A stretch of 64,000 bases of DNA from Ariolimax columbianus (GCA_036924085.1 JAVGWX010000007.1:31976953-32040952); one strand, 5' to 3'; positions 22,469 through 34,455 are shown, numbered from the stretch's first letter. The notes: generated from the letters alone by a model not told the origin. Numbers and translations are program-made.

Positions 22469-22499
22469 ACAACAACAACAACAACAACAACAACTACAA
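22469..22499. repeat. Short (ACA)n run
   Basis: Nine or so ACA units precede the SINE-B head, possibly the tail of another element. Confidence 0.8.
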
Positions 22500-22506
22500 T
22501 AGAGGT

Positions 22507-22743
22507 CGGCGTTAGCTAATGGTCAAGTGGCACGGCTCACAACCAGAAGGTGCTGGGTTCGATCTCCATTACAGACCGGCTGTTTACCCAGGGAGACAAA
22601 CCCTTAGAAAATGAGAGGGAAACAGACCCTTACATAAAATGCATGCTGAAGTCGGATGTCCTGGGCCGACAGGCGCGAAATAAAACTACTGTGCAACCCA
22701 CACCGCCTTGGGGAATATAAAATAAGGCGAACGCAAACAACCA
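22507..22743 (+). mobile_element. SINE-B copy 2 (sense)
   Basis: The head reads GCTAATGGTCAAGTGGCACG, then GCTGGGTTCGATCTCC (B box). After a gaaaatgagagggaaacaga segment comes the core atgctgaagtcggatgtcct, gggccgacaggcgcgaaat, then ggggaatataaaataagg and a short AAC-type end (gcaaacaacc). This is the easiest copy for reading the order of parts. Confidence 0.85.
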
Positions 22744-22744
22744 G

Positions 22745-23755
22745 CCACCCCCACCCCCACCCCACAAAAAAAAACAAAAAAAACCAAAGAAAACCACAAT
22801 GAGCATTACCATTTCGATGACCAGCTCACTGGCCAGACTGCAAGTGACACAGCCTGTTATCTGGACCACCAACGAGGACGGGATGCTGGGGTCGTTATAC
22901 AAATGTTTCACCTGGCCCTGACTACTCTCCTCTCCCACCAGGTGTGCTTGGGGGTTCAGCTGTTTTCGGTGTTAATTCCTTGCTATAGGACAAGTCGATA
23001 TTTCTGTTTAAAACCTCGATTTTTGGTTCCATTATTATTTAATGACCTGTTTAGGATCTGTAAAGAATTTGAAAGATTAACAGGTCACACTAGTAGAGGC
23101 TGTGTACACAATTTCAGCTCTCTAGGTTATGGGGACGTTGGTTTAAATAGGATAAATACAGAGTGTACCATTCGCTGCAGGCCCTCGTTTTCCGTTATAT
23201 CATTTAAACCAATTGATAGTAATTCAAAAAATGATAATATAGACATACTGTGAGCCAGTTGGACGACGAAGAACTACTTACAGGATATTTTCGGGAACAT
23301 ATAAACTGAAATCTGTCCAATCGCGTTGACCTTATGATTATTAACAACCAATTAACAAGTATCTAGAAATCGAATTTCTTTAACAAATATATAGACCGTT
23401 AAGTCAAACACAATAACAATATTAACATATAGATATGAATACTGGAAAATGAACACACCTCTTGAAAATAGGATGAATGCATTTGGAAATAAATATCCTT
23501 GAAAAATATTCACCATTCGCTGTAAAGAAATTAAGGCAAATAAAAACGATAAAAGGCCAAATTAAAAAAATGTTCTACTGTTATGCGTTGGACGTTCATA
23601 TGACATGTTCTTTGAATAAACAGCAGAAGACTGTAGTGACTAAGTTACATCGGAAAGAGAAGAAGACAAAGAGGGACACGACACAGAACAATCATTAGAG
23701 ATAAGGCTATGATAAGTCTTAATAACATACATGTACTGTAACACGCATTACATAG
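22745..23755. other. Unassigned sequence with a C-rich run
   Basis: A (CCCCA)-like run at about 22,743-22,765 follows SINE-B. The next kilobase is AT-rich with no recognised family. Frames at 22,903-23,253 and 23,477-23,698 have no recognisable domain. Confidence 0.35.
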
Positions 23756-24560
23756 AGCCACACCAGATCACAGAGACAAGAACACCCACACCAGATCACA
23801 TAAGCAGAAACACCCACAGGAGATCACATAAACAAGAACACCCACACCAGATCACATAAACAATAACATCCAAACTAGATCACATAAACAATAACACACA
23901 CGCCAGATCACATAAACAAGAACACCCACACCATATCACATAAACAATAACATCCAAACTAGATCACATAAACAATAACACACACGCCAGATCACATAAA
24001 CAAGAACACCCATACTAGATCACATAAACAAGAACAACCATACCATATCACATATACACGAACACCCATACCATATCACATCTTCAAAAACACCCACACT
24101 AGATCACATATACAAGAACACTCACACTAGATCACATAAACAAGAACATCCATACCATATCACAGATACAAGAACGCCAACACCATATCACATATACAAG
24201 AACACCCACATCATAACACAGATACAAGAACACCCATACCATATCACATATACAAGAACACGCACACCATATCACAGATACAAGAACACTCACACCATAT
24301 CACAGATACAAGAACACGCACACCATATCACAGATACAAGAACACGCACACCATATCACAGATACAAGAATACGCACACCATATCACAGATAAAAGAACA
24401 CCCACAGCATATTACAGATACAAGAACACCGACACCATATCACAGATACACGAACATCCACTGCATATCACAGATGCAGGAACATCCACAGCATATCACA
24501 GATACAAGAACACCCAGACTATAAAACATAGACAAAAACACCTACAACAGATCCCCCAAA
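23755..24560. repeat. 28-bp minisatellite
   Basis: The unit is 28 bp, ccagatcacataaacaagaa plus cacccaca. Variants drift along the array: cataaaca units at the left, catataca in the middle and cagataca at the right, about 28 units in all. Stop codons occur in every frame. Confidence 0.93.
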
Positions 24561-25595
24561 CTATACGAGTAATCCCACGACCCCCGGACAGTCAAACACA
24601 ACAAGTGCATTCAACAAACATATCAGAACTAACCATCATACAAACGAAGATAGAGAATTGACCTGAGAGATGAACTAATCGTTATATCGGTTCACATGTT
24701 GAGGTTAACATACAATCTATCGAGACACATCAAAGTTGATGAAATCAGCTTCCGCATGAGTAAACCAAGTCTTTGAAACAACAACAAACCAGGCGATTCC
24801 GTCTACAAATTAAGACAAGAACAAGATGTCCATAACAATTTCAGGATCGTAGTACCCAACAATACATAATATTCCATATGTTATAGCCCAATCCAACTCC
24901 AACTTCCACAAGAAATAACTGTGTATTTTTAACTGATATCTCATGGCAAGCAGCACTTGGCAACTAATGGAGTTCACCCGAAAAATTCAATAAATTGTCC
25001 ATATTATAATCACATATGTTTTGACATAGCTCACGGTCATAGCTATTTATCAACTGACAACCACTGTTGCGTTTGACATAAACATTACATTCCCTTAGGG
25101 ACGGGACTATTATCGTAGTACTTAGCTCCAACAAAGCCTACACTGTCTAGATGTAACTAAGGCTATTTGTCCTTAAGCTCAGCTGCTTATCTCCTGCCTG
25201 GGACTAGAAATGGCAGGCCCACACACAACACCAGCACTGCGTGACCCTTTTTGTTCTAGAGATGGTTCATTATTTGTTCTTGATAAATTCTATGAGAGCG
25301 TTCAAACGGTTGAGGAGTTTGTCTTTTCTGGAGAAACTGGTAGGGTGTTGGTTGTTCGGTCAAGTCTATCCAGCTGAGAATGGACAATGGCTAGGATGGA
25401 CAGTCATCAGGATTTCGCCGGACTTGTCTGTTTGTGAGAGTCAAATGTGACCAACCACAATACGTTTATTAGTAATTTGTTGCGACTGCAAACGTGCTCA
25501 GTCTTTGGTCTCTACACGCTGCAGTATATCCAGGAGTAAATGGGTGATTGACTTAAATTTGGTGGATATAACTTGGAAGGGAGAAACGATGAGGC
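24560..25595. other. No recognisable feature
   Basis: One kilobase with no repeat family or domain that I recognise. A 69-codon frame at 25,241-25,450 shows no motif. Confidence 0.35.
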
Positions 25596-25597
25596 TT

Positions 25598-25935
25598 ACG
25601 TAGGGTCAGGCAAAACAATGATCAGAGATTGTTAGTCAGGATCAGGAGAAATATGCTGGCCAAGACACTCACCTGTCCACCTTGTTGGTCGTCCTGGAAA
25701 CGGGCTGTTGTCCAGAACAACAGTCTGGCTAACAAGGCGAGGTTCGACGTGTTCTCCGTGGTAGCGAGCGAGACGCAGATGAAGCCAATTATAGCACTAC
25801 CATCTGGAGGAACCCGGTCGACCTTCATCAGCACGCTCGAGATGTGATGAAAACTACTGCAACCCGTCACTTAACGCCTATTTCAGGTCGCACATAAGAG
25901 TAACCTACTCATTGTGGGCATTCGAAACAACAACT
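25598..25935 (+). mobile_element. Family E retroelement, copy 2
   Basis: Shares gttagtcaggatcaggagaa, ggccaagacactcacctg, gacgcagatgaagccaatta, aacccgtcacttaacgcc and gggcattcgaaacaacaact with the other family E copies. Only one head repeat is clearly retained. Confidence 0.75.
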
Positions 25936-26285
25936 TGGAAGGAATTTTAAAAAAGAGATGAAACCAAGTAACAGATGGCCTGTAAAACTTCATCTCCGAC
26001 TAGAATCGTTACTACATTTCAATCTTGTGATTTCACAGAACAAATATTCGGTAAGGAAAAATTAGGCTTTGGTTTAGTCTAAAACAACTTATATGCGGGT
26101 TACGGTAGCTACTCTTGCATATTGAGACAAACATGAGCAGATAGACCTAAGTCCTCCTGGGCGTAGTGCAATGCGGGGCTTGTTAGAAAGATCACTAACA
26201 TTGGTTGGCCAAACTGCTGTAACTCAAAATGTTTCAATGGGGCTTATCCTAAACGTCAGACGGGGTCTTGCTCAGTTTATTTCAC

Positions 26286-26628
26286 GGGATCTAGATGCTG
26301 AGCAGGCCGGGGACCCAAAACTGACTGCTAGCATCAGAACCATTTGAACCGGAGCTTCCAAGACCCTGTTCCACCTCCACGTGGTGAACTTGGATATCAG
26401 GCTGTAACAGAATAGACTGGCTAAAGAAAAAGATCCAATAGGGAAGGCTAACCGGGTACGCAAAGATGCCTGTTGGAGTCGGATGTGTCGGACCGAAAGT
26501 TGCAAATATCTTAGTCAAGCTGTAAACTATGACAGCGCATTCTGTTCTCCGGACAACATCATGCTACTTGCAAAGCCCTTTCCATTGCTTTGCAAAGAGA
26601 GTTTGAGAACAATCGAAGAAGAAAAAGT
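26286..26628 (+). mobile_element. SINE-A, full length, sense
   Basis: Begins ggatctagatgctgagcagg, then cacgtggtgaacttggatat, the core gttggagtcggatgtgtcgg, accgaaagttgcaaatatc, and ends gagtttgagaacaatcgaag with a short GAA/AAA tail. Confidence 0.85.
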
Positions 26629-26984
26629 CCACGTGCGTTGCTCTTCGTTCCACTATCCACTTGTTTGTCCATCATTTGGACATTTCATATCCTTAATAGA
26701 CGACTGAAGAAACCTCTTTCTGGTTCAGTTTAGTTTAGTCGAAGAATCCACGTCATTGCACACGGTTTAACCCATACGTGCTCTGGTCTTCTCCAAATTG
26801 TTTTTGAGAATCTCGGCACACTACACATACTCTGTAGCACCCGCGAAGATTCCATAATATATTGGATCTATTTTTAACAAATTTTCAATTTTGCAGCGAT
26901 CGCTAAGCCTACTTTTTTTTTATTTCCAACAGCAGACGATTTTTTTCACGTGTGCGACATTGCCCATGGACGTCCGATCTCTAC

Positions 26985-27110
26985 TACCAAGAGATTAGGG
27001 TAAATGCTACAAGACAATCCACGTGCAAAAATGCCGGTATCCAACGGGATTTGAATCCGCGATCCCCAGCAAACGAGGCCGACGTCCAACTAAGATTCCA
27101 AGAAACATCA
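26985..27110 (-). mobile_element. tRNA-derived SINE head
   Basis: On the minus strand about 27,105-27,030 reads CTTAGTTGGACGTCGGCCTC, then GCGGATTCAAATCCCG, matching A-box and B-box positions of a tRNA-like head. No full clover-leaf with closed acceptor stem is apparent, so a SINE head is more likely than a tRNA gene. Confidence 0.5.
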
Positions 27111-27269
27111 AGTTCTGGGAAGAAAAGAACAAGAGGTCCAGAGCCACAGGGCGCCCTCTGTGGACACAACATAGACCGTTTCTGAGACACCGATGACTAG
27201 AGCAGATCAGGTCAGGAGGAAGACGTCTGATGGAATGGAAGCATATGGCAATCTCTCTTGTAAAGATGC

Positions 27270-28025
27270 ACTTTATCGCCAGCAACATCCTCATCATCAC
27301 GAGTATGGTCATCATCATAGTCATCGTCATATTTATCATTATCGTTATCATCTTCATCAGAATAATCATATGATCATCATCACCATCTTTATGCTTATTA
27401 TCATCACCATCACCATCACCTTCAGTATCATTACCAACATAGCTACTATCATCATTATTATCACAATCATCATCATCATCAACATAAGCATCATCATATT
27501 CACTACAATCATCATCACATTCATTCACCATCAACATCTTCACTACCATCACCATCATCATCTCCACCATCAGCCATCATCATCAACGTCATCATCATCA
27601 TCATCATCATCGTCATCATCATCATTATCATCATCATCAGCATCATCATCAACATAATCATCATCACCTTCCTCATCATCATTATCATAATCCATCATCA
27701 TCATCATCATGACCATCATCATCACCGAAATCATCACCACCATCACAATCATCATCACCACCACCGCCATCACCATCATCATCACCGCCAACACCATCAT
27801 CACAATCCTCATTACGATCACCATCATCATCGTCACCATCACCGCCTTCAGCATCATCATCACCGTAATCAGCATCATCACGATCACCATCATCATCACC
27901 ATCACCGCCATCATCACCGCCATAACCATCACCGCTATCACCATCATCATCCCCGCCATCGCCATCATCATCACCGCTATCACCATCATCAACATCCTCA
28001 ACCTCATCATCATCTTCCTCACCGT
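27270..28025. repeat. (ATC)n trinucleotide block
   Basis: ATC/CAT repeats, about 750 bases, with ACC and GCC interruptions. Long Ile/Met/Asp frames on both strands are compositional. Confidence 0.93.
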
Positions 28026-28029
28026 CTTG

Positions 28030-28602
28030 TCTCTTTCACCGTAGGCTCTGCTCTTGCGCTTGTTTGGTTATTTTCCCCAGCTACGATCTGAAGCTGTTCG
28101 ATACCCATCACCATATCCCTTCGTAATCTTACGCTGGAGGGGTTGCTGTCTTGATGTTTTTCATAGGTTAACGTTTGCTATAATATTTGGTCATCCTAAA
28201 ACAGCCCCTATGACAAAGGTCATTTCTGCAGAACTGGAAAAGTTAAGCGAATCATTGCACTAACTTCATTGCATCAACTGCATTGCACCAACCCAACTTC
28301 ATTGCACCAACTTCATCGCACCTTAACGCCCAAACATGGTCTCACTCATTTTCAATAACGAAACAACCGACACGAACTCCAAAGCTCCGGCGGCGTCTCA
28401 AAACTGTTCTTTGTCAGATACCAATTTACAGCTGTGAGAAGCGTTCATCGCACTCTGGCTTCTGTCTTCTTATCTCACACACTTTTTCATTTTACTGTGT
28501 CCAACAATCAAACTCTTACACAACTTTCACCGGCGCCCTCAGTGCGCCCTTTCATTACGATTTGGTTGGTTTCACCTCTGAGAGCGCCATAATATGAATA
28601 TT

Positions 28603-28637
<35 letters not shown>

Positions 28638-28647
28638 GCACGCACGT

Positions 28648-28679
<32 letters not shown>

Positions 28680-29390
28680 GCAAACAAGCACTGGTTAATA
28701 CGTCATGATATCACCTAACAGTCTGCGGCCCGCGGTGGAAAAGCGCGTATCTCCGACAGTAGACTACAGAGAGTGAAAAACTGTACCACAACAACAACAA
28801 AAAAGTGTTCATCCCATCAAAATAGCCAGGACATGTTTGTCCGTCAAACTAAGTGTAACGCGATTTGAACCTGGTTCGTTTGTTTCTTAACCAAGCTTAA
28901 AATCCCTTGGCCACACACAGAAGTTCAATATTTTGCATACTGTTCTCAAATTCTAAGAAGAAGCATTGATTTTGAGATCTGGCAGAGCGATAGAGCAAAA
29001 TTGGATAAGGACTGGAAGTCATTTTGAAGGCTATTAAAATGCGTCCCCGGGGTAGGACTTCCGGTCATGTTATCGCCCCCCAAACAGAGAATGTGAGGGT
29101 GACAACTTGGAGAGCCTCCAAACGGGTAGCAGAAATACCGGAGGAAGTTGAACAGGCGGTTAAGTCGGAAACATGTTTGGAAATACGCGTGGCGTTGGGG
29201 GTTGAGGCGCGTGTTTTTGAGAGCTTAAGAGTGTGCTTTGTTGCATGCAGATGTGAGTCAGACCATCTGGACACAAGTGTCCTCACGTGATAGTGGATCT
29301 GTGTTTGAAATAATAAACATATTCCCTCATCTCTTTTTGACCTTCTTAATTATCTTGAATCTGATAGTATTATTTTCTTTAATATTATCT
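28030..29390. other. Mostly unassigned; (CA)n microsatellite inside
   Basis: A short cattgcaccaactt-like repeat lies at 28,254-28,325. A (CA)n run with CG interruptions lies at 28,609-28,682. An 88-codon frame at 29,024-29,290 has no recognisable domain. No family repeat was identified in the remainder. Confidence 0.5.
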
Positions 29391-29394
29391 GCCC

Positions 29395-29765
29395 GAGTGG
29401 TCTGCCGGGGTCTTTGTGTATGACGAGGAGAAGAACAGCACCACTGCCCCCACATAGAGCATGTCGTAACCGGCGACTTACTGTGTGACATGGTATACCA
29501 CCGGCAGTGGTTAGGTGGTTTGTTTAGAGTAGCCTTGATGGCTCCTAACATGCTGCGGGTCTACTTTGCTCTAGTGTTTGGGTCTTTAAGATGGACTCGC
29601 ACATCAGGTAACCACCCTCAGTAAGCGCTTGTCCCAACGCAGCGGAGTATTAAGCTACTCGAGCCTTGTCCGCTAAGCAGGAAAGCCTTCTATCGGCTAC
29701 ATCCAGCTCACTCCAGAGCTGGGACCTGCATAGGGGCATCTGCCCCTGTAGGAATACAGGTCAAC
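29395..29765 (-). mobile_element. Family H repeat (inverted copy)
   Basis: Reverse complement of the 18,330-18,690 element: aacatgctgcgggtctactt, tgctctagtgtttg, cgcagcggagtattaag, ggggcatctgcccctgtagg. Both ends fade at corresponding points, which supports a single mobile family of about 360 bp. Confidence 0.65.
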
Positions 29766-29934
29766 TAAAACTAAGCCCCAGAATATTATTTAACAAGAGT
29801 CGAAATCGGGTATAAAAAAGTAAAGGGCCCAACTGTAACCTTCTAGGCAAGAGGTAAATTGCAATGATGGGGGTTGATCATGAGGCTTGTAAACTCATAA
29901 TAACACAATATTAACTTAGCGCCTTTATACTGAT

Positions 29935-30090
29935 TAAGAAGACTGCAGAGTATGTATAGAACTAGATTCGTTCAAATCAATTGATCTAATAATACGTATG
30001 TGCACCCAATCTATTCTTGAATGCATTAATTGACCCTGCCTCCACTTCTTCTTGTGGCAATTCATCCCATGCATTCATCAATCTCTAACT
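29935..30090 (-). mobile_element. CR1/L2-like LINE 3' end (copy 3)
   Basis: Reverse-oriented: gaagactgcagagtatgtat, tattcttgaatgcattaatt, cttgtggcaattcatcccat. The minus-strand translation carries the NAWDELPQE..VEAGSINAFKN type of signature. Confidence 0.7.
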
Positions 30091-30092
30091 AG

Positions 30093-30372
30093 GAAGGAAG
30101 GCTAACGTCTGGTCAGGCAAAACATACTGATCAGATATGTTAGTCAGGTTTATGAAAAACATACTGGTCAACACCCTCACCTGGGCTTCCTAGTAGCCCT
30201 TTCTGGAAACGGGTTGTTTTCATGGCCGCCTGGCTAACAAGGTGAGGGATCGCCGTGATCTCCATAGTAGTGAGCGGCAAGGAAAGCTACGACAATCCAA
30301 AACTTTACGTCCCTTTCAGGGCGCACAAACACTAATGATAATCATTTGGGTCATTCAACCACAACAACCATT
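30093..30372 (+). mobile_element. Family E retroelement, copy 3
   Basis: ggtcaggcaaaacatactga, ttcctagtagccctttctgg, gatctccatagtagtgagcg and the end attcaaccacaacaacc. An internal deletion removes the segment that contains the geographic middle (atgaagccaagcatagcac) in other copies. Confidence 0.75.
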
Positions 30373-30374
30373 CT

Positions 30375-30810
30375 CTGATTAAAAATATGATTATTGTTTT
30401 CTAATCTGGCCCTTCTTCTAATCAATCAGTGGATGTGCCCGCTTGTTCTTGTAATCGTGTGGTTATTGAAGAAAAAAAACAACTTGTTATACCATAAATT
30501 ATTCTTTCTGTTGATTATCTTAAAAACATATAATCATCTGTTATAATCATTATGGATTCTTCTCTTTTCTATCCACTGCATGACGATTCTGCTACGAAAC
30601 CGCCGCTTAACACGACAAGACACCATTACTGGACACATTAAGTAGTGATCTTATACTCCACATGGCGTGAACATGAAAATAATCAGTACCAATATTATTA
30701 TAAAGACAGGAATATTGGCAAAATTCAAATTGCAAGCGATGAAATCAAAATCTGAATACCAAAAAAAGACAACAGCTTTAGTTTGCATTGAACAATTACA
30801 ACAAATGACA
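30375..30810. other. AT-rich unassigned sequence
   Basis: No repeat family or domain recognised. Confidence 0.35.
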
Positions 30811-30812
30811 AC

Positions 30813-31180
30813 AACTCTTCTTCTGCTTCTTCTGCGTTCGTTCTCAATATCCCGCTACCAAATTCTTAAGGGCTTAAGTAGCAGAATGTAGTCAAGAGAA
30901 CGGAATGCGTTGTGTCGAAGTTTACAGCCTGACTACGATATTTGCACCTTTCGGTCCAACACATCCGACTTCAGCAATCATTTTTTGAGCAATAGGTCAT
31001 TTCCCTTTTCGATCCCTTCTCCTTAGCCAGTCTGCTCTGTTGCAGCCTGTTATCCAGGATCACCATGTGGAGGTGTAGAAGGGTCTCGGCAGCGCTGTTT
31101 CGCTGGCCCTGACGCTAGCAGTCAGCTATGGGTTGCTGACCACTGCAGCTCATGCGCTGCTCTGCATCTTGATCCCCAAT
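30813..31180 (-). mobile_element. SINE-A, full length
   Basis: Minus orientation, from a short CTT tail (cttcttctgcttcttctgcg) through cttaagtagcagaatgtagt, cacctttcggtccaacacat, ggatcaccatgtggaggtgt, ctgctctgcatcttgatccc. Very close to the family consensus, suggesting a fairly young copy. Confidence 0.88.
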
Positions 31181-31309
31181 ATAAAATAAGTTATGTTACA
31201 TGGCTCTGAGACATTGACAGCAATAAATAATTAAAAAGTTACAGACTTTTACGAATGGCCATATGTGCAGAATATAGACACTGAAGTTGTGTGGTAAGGT
31301 CAGGAACGT

Positions 31310-31500
31310 GGTTACTGTTTGGTATTACCAGACAGATATCACTGGAGTATGCAGGCTCCGAACGGACATTGCAGACTCAAAGGATAACTCTCCATAATGC
31401 GTCTTAGAGACATCGCCATATGCCATTGCGGAGCAGCCAAGCGAAAACCAGAACATATCCTGCAGGACCACCCCACTTATGCAGACTACAGATTTGCCAA
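31310..31500 (+). mobile_element. I-clade-like LINE (type 1) cysteine-motif remnant
   Basis: In frames shifted once, the stretch reads GHCRLK followed by RDIAICHCGAAKRKPEHILQ and DHPTYADYR. This is the C-terminal Cys/His block (C-x-C-x(10)-H) found after RNase H in type-1 copies, compare 37,860-38,000. Only about 60 codons are retained. Confidence 0.65.
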
Positions 31501-31734
31501 TCATCAATTTGTGACATCAAGTAGCGTAGGGAAGGGCATTCGTCAACGTTGCCAACAACGAACACCACCCTTTGTAGCAAGACTTGGAAAAACTCAAAGG
31601 CAGACGCATTAAGCGAGAAAGGTCATGGATGGCAGAGGCAGAAGACTCTCTGATGAGGGTCTGTGCATTGGAAGTAGTGGGAAGAGTTAGTGAATGGGTA
31701 GAAGGGATCAACGAGGGCCCATTGACAAGGGTGG

Positions 31735-33297
31735 TGATACAACTGGGCAGAGAGTGTCGTGAGTAAGGCGGTACTAGAACAAAAGGGTGGTGATACAACT
31801 GGGCAAAGAGTGTCGTGAGTGGGGCGGTACTAGAACAAAAGGGTGGTGATACAACTGGGCAAAGAGTGTCGTGAGTGGGGCGGTACTAGGACAGAAGGGT
31901 GGTGATACAACTGGGCAAAAAGTGACGAGAGTGGGGCGGAACTAAAACAAAAAGGGTGGTGATACAACTGGGACAAGAGTGTCGTGAGTGGGGCGGTACT
32001 AGAACAGAAGGGTGGTGATACAACTGGGCAAAAAGTGTCGTGAGTGGGGCGGTACTAGAACAGAAGGATGGTGATACAACTGGGCAATAAGGGTCGTGAG
32101 TGGGGCGGTACTAGGACAGAAGGGTGGTGATACAACTGGGCATAAAGTGTCGAGAGTGGGGCGGTACTAGGACAGAAGGGTGGTGATACAACTGGGCAGA
32201 GAGTGTCGTGAGTGGGGCGGTACTAGGACAGAAGGGTGCTGATACAACTGGGCATAAAGTGTCGATAGTGGGGCGGTACTAGGACAGAAGGGTGGTGATA
32301 CAACTGGGCAGAGAGTGTCGTGAGTGGGGCGGTACTAGGACAGAAGTGTGGTGATACAACTGGGCATAGAGTGTCGTGAGTATGGCGGTACTAGGACAGA
32401 CGGGTGGTGATACAACTGGGCAGAGAGTGTCGTGAGTGGGGCGGTACTAGGACAGAAGGGTGGTGATACAACTGGGACAAGAGTGTCGTGAGTGGGGCGG
32501 TACTAGAACAGAAGGGTGGTGATACAACTGGGCAAAAAGTGTCGTGAGTGGGGCGGTACTAGAACAGAAGGATGGTGATACAACTGGGCAATAAGGGTCG
32601 TGAGTGGGGCGGTACTAGGACAGAAGGGTGGTGATACAACTGGGCATAAAGTGTCGAGAGTGGGGCGGTACTAGGACAGAAGGGTGGTGATACAACTGGG
32701 CAGAGAGTGTCGTGAGTGGGGCGGTACTAGGACAGAAGGGTGCTGATACAACTGGGCATAAAGTGTCGATAGTGGGGCGGTACTAGGACAGAAGGGTGGT
32801 GATACAACTGGGCAGAGAGTGTCGTGAGTGGGGCGGTACTAGGACAGAAGTGTGGTGATACAACTGGGCATAGAGTGTCGTGAGTATGGCGGTACTAGAA
32901 CAGACGGGTGGTGATACAACTGGGCAGAGAGTGTCGTGAGTGGGGCGGTACTAGGACAGAAGGGTGGTGATATAACTGGGCAGAGAGTGTTGTGAGTGGG
33001 GTGGTACTAGGACAGAAGGGTGGTGATACAACTGGGCATAGAGTGTCGTGAGTAGGGCGGTACTAGGACAGAAGGGTGGTGCTACAACTGGGCAGAGAGT
33101 GTCGTGAGTGGGGCGGTACTAGGACAGAAGGGTGGTGATACAACTGGGCATAGAGTGTTGTGAGTGGGGCGGTACTAGGACAGACGGGTGGTGATGCAAC
33201 TGGACAGAGAGTGTCGTGAGTGGGGTGGTACTAGCACAGACGGGTGGTGATACAACTGGACAGAGAGTGTCGTGAGTGGGGCGGTACTAGGACAGAA
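31735..33297. repeat. 56-bp minisatellite derived from LINE ORF, with 504-bp higher-order unit
   Basis: The unit is gggtggtgatacaactgggc plus agagagtgtcgtgagtgggg plus cggtactaggacagaa, 56 bp, about 28 copies. Unit starts at 32,290 and 32,346 fix the period. Diagnostic variants (ggacaagag, caataaggg, gggtgctgat, gtcgatagt, gagtatggc) recur in the same order 504 bases (nine units) apart, starting at 31,971 and 32,475. The unit translates in one frame to VVIQLGRECREWGGTRTE, the LINE sequence in which the array sits. Confidence 0.95.
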
Positions 33298-33823
33298 GCT
33301 GTAATACCGGTGCTGGTCCAGCAACACTCAGTTTCACAATCCCAATTATGTACACAGATGGCTCCGCCGGCAGAGATGCAAACAAGTGTGGTTGGGGTTT
33401 TGTCGGTTACCAAAATGGCAAGGAGGTGGTAGAGAAATCAGCTGCCTACTCCACTGTCAGATCGAGTATGAGGATGGAGATTGAGGCGGTAACAGCGGCC
33501 CTGATTTGATTGGTGATACACGCAGTGATCTTGTCAGACTCGCAGGGCATGCTCAGTAAGATATAACGGTGTATGGTAAAAAGGTAGTGGGCCTCACTTC
33601 TGAACATTTCTTGTGTACAAGGTATTATATGGATCTACTGCCCAGGACATGCATGCGTGTGGGACAACAAAAACGCTGATGCAGTGGATGGACGAGCTGT
33701 GGTGAACGACGCGGGGATGACGAGAGACAGGGTTGAGTTGAAAAATGCAGTCATGGACAGTCTACATAATGATGAAGAGACAGAGGGTCTCGAAAATGCA
33801 TATGTACAGAGGATGATAGATGT

Positions 33824-34052
33824 GGGAGTGACTAGGGGTGAGGGGAGAAAGTGTGTTCAGTCTGGAAAGATCCAAAGATCTGGGAGTGACTAGGGGTGAG
33901 GGGAGAAAGTGTGTTCTGTCTGGAAAGATCAGACGATCTGGGAGTGACTAGGGGTGAGGGGAGAAAGTGTGTTCTGTCTGGAAAGATCAGAAGATCTGGG
34001 AGTGACTAGGGGTGAGGGGAGAAAGTGTGTTCAGTCTGGAAAGATCAGAAGA
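33824..34052. repeat. 58-bp tandem array inside LINE C-terminal coding sequence
   Basis: Four units start at 33,824, 33,882, 33,940 and 33,998: gggagtgactaggggtgagg, ggagaaagtgtgttc, then gtctggaaagatcagaagatct. The unit corresponds to the LINE residues VGVTRGEGRKCVQSGKI, so it is a local duplication of ORF sequence with a frame-breaking period. Confidence 0.95.
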
Positions 34053-34159
34053 ACACGAAATCAACACCTGACTGGGATTGGGACGCTTGGTTGGCTGCTT
34101 GGACGGAGAACGGAGCACTTATGGGAATGTCCCCTGTATGATGACATTGGTTCCTAGAA

Positions 34160-34455
34160 TCAAGAATGAGAGACAGTCTGGTCTATTGACCAGCTTTCTT
34201 CCTCTTTGTTTTTTCTTTCACTAGCTGAAATCGGATACACTTTTAAACTGCGTCGACTTGAGCGTGGCGATCAACGGGAGTTGAGCTCTGTACCGTACCA
34301 TCACTGCAGATGAGCCGATAGGATAAAGGAAGCAAAGAGATATCTCACTCACATGCACATGCTACGTTCCTGGCAGGACGTGACGATCCTAAGACACAGT
34401 CACACTGGACTGCCTCTCTTCCGGGATAGTACAAACTAGTACATAGTCCATCATA
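34160..34455. other. Possible SINE remnant, otherwise unassigned
   Basis: gctgaaatcggatacacttt at about 34,222 resembles the SINE-A/B core, and gcgtcgacttgagcgtggcg resembles family D, but neither can be followed further. Confidence 0.3.

Larger units (their letters stand above)
31584..34160 (+). mobile_element. I-clade-like LINE (type 2), RNase H to C-terminus, broken by two tandem arrays
   Basis: A coding stretch 31,584-31,766 runs into RVVIQLGRECRE, where a 56-bp array begins. It re-emerges at 33,300 as TRTEAVIPVLVQQHS. After a one-base shift, RNase H follows: MYTDGSAG (Asp 1), RMEIEAVTAAL (Glu), VILSDSQGML (Asp 2) and WIYCPGHACVWDNKNADAV (carrying the last His/Asp region). One frame runs from 33,347 to 33,893 with three or four in-frame stops. 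After a 58-bp array the C-terminus reads NQHLTGIGTLGW and TEHLWECPLYDD. A second, diverged C-terminus of this type lies at 62,340-62,655. RNase H degrades the RNA strand of the RNA-DNA hybrid during reverse transcription. Stops make this copy dead. Confidence 0.8.

Noticed and set aside
22903..23253. 116-codon plus-strand frame as a gene
   Set aside because: No recognised motif; composition like surrounding non-coding sequence.
31735..33297. CRISPR-like array (regular repeats)
   Set aside because: The 56-bp units are contiguous with no unique spacers, and the sequence is LINE-derived in a eukaryotic context.
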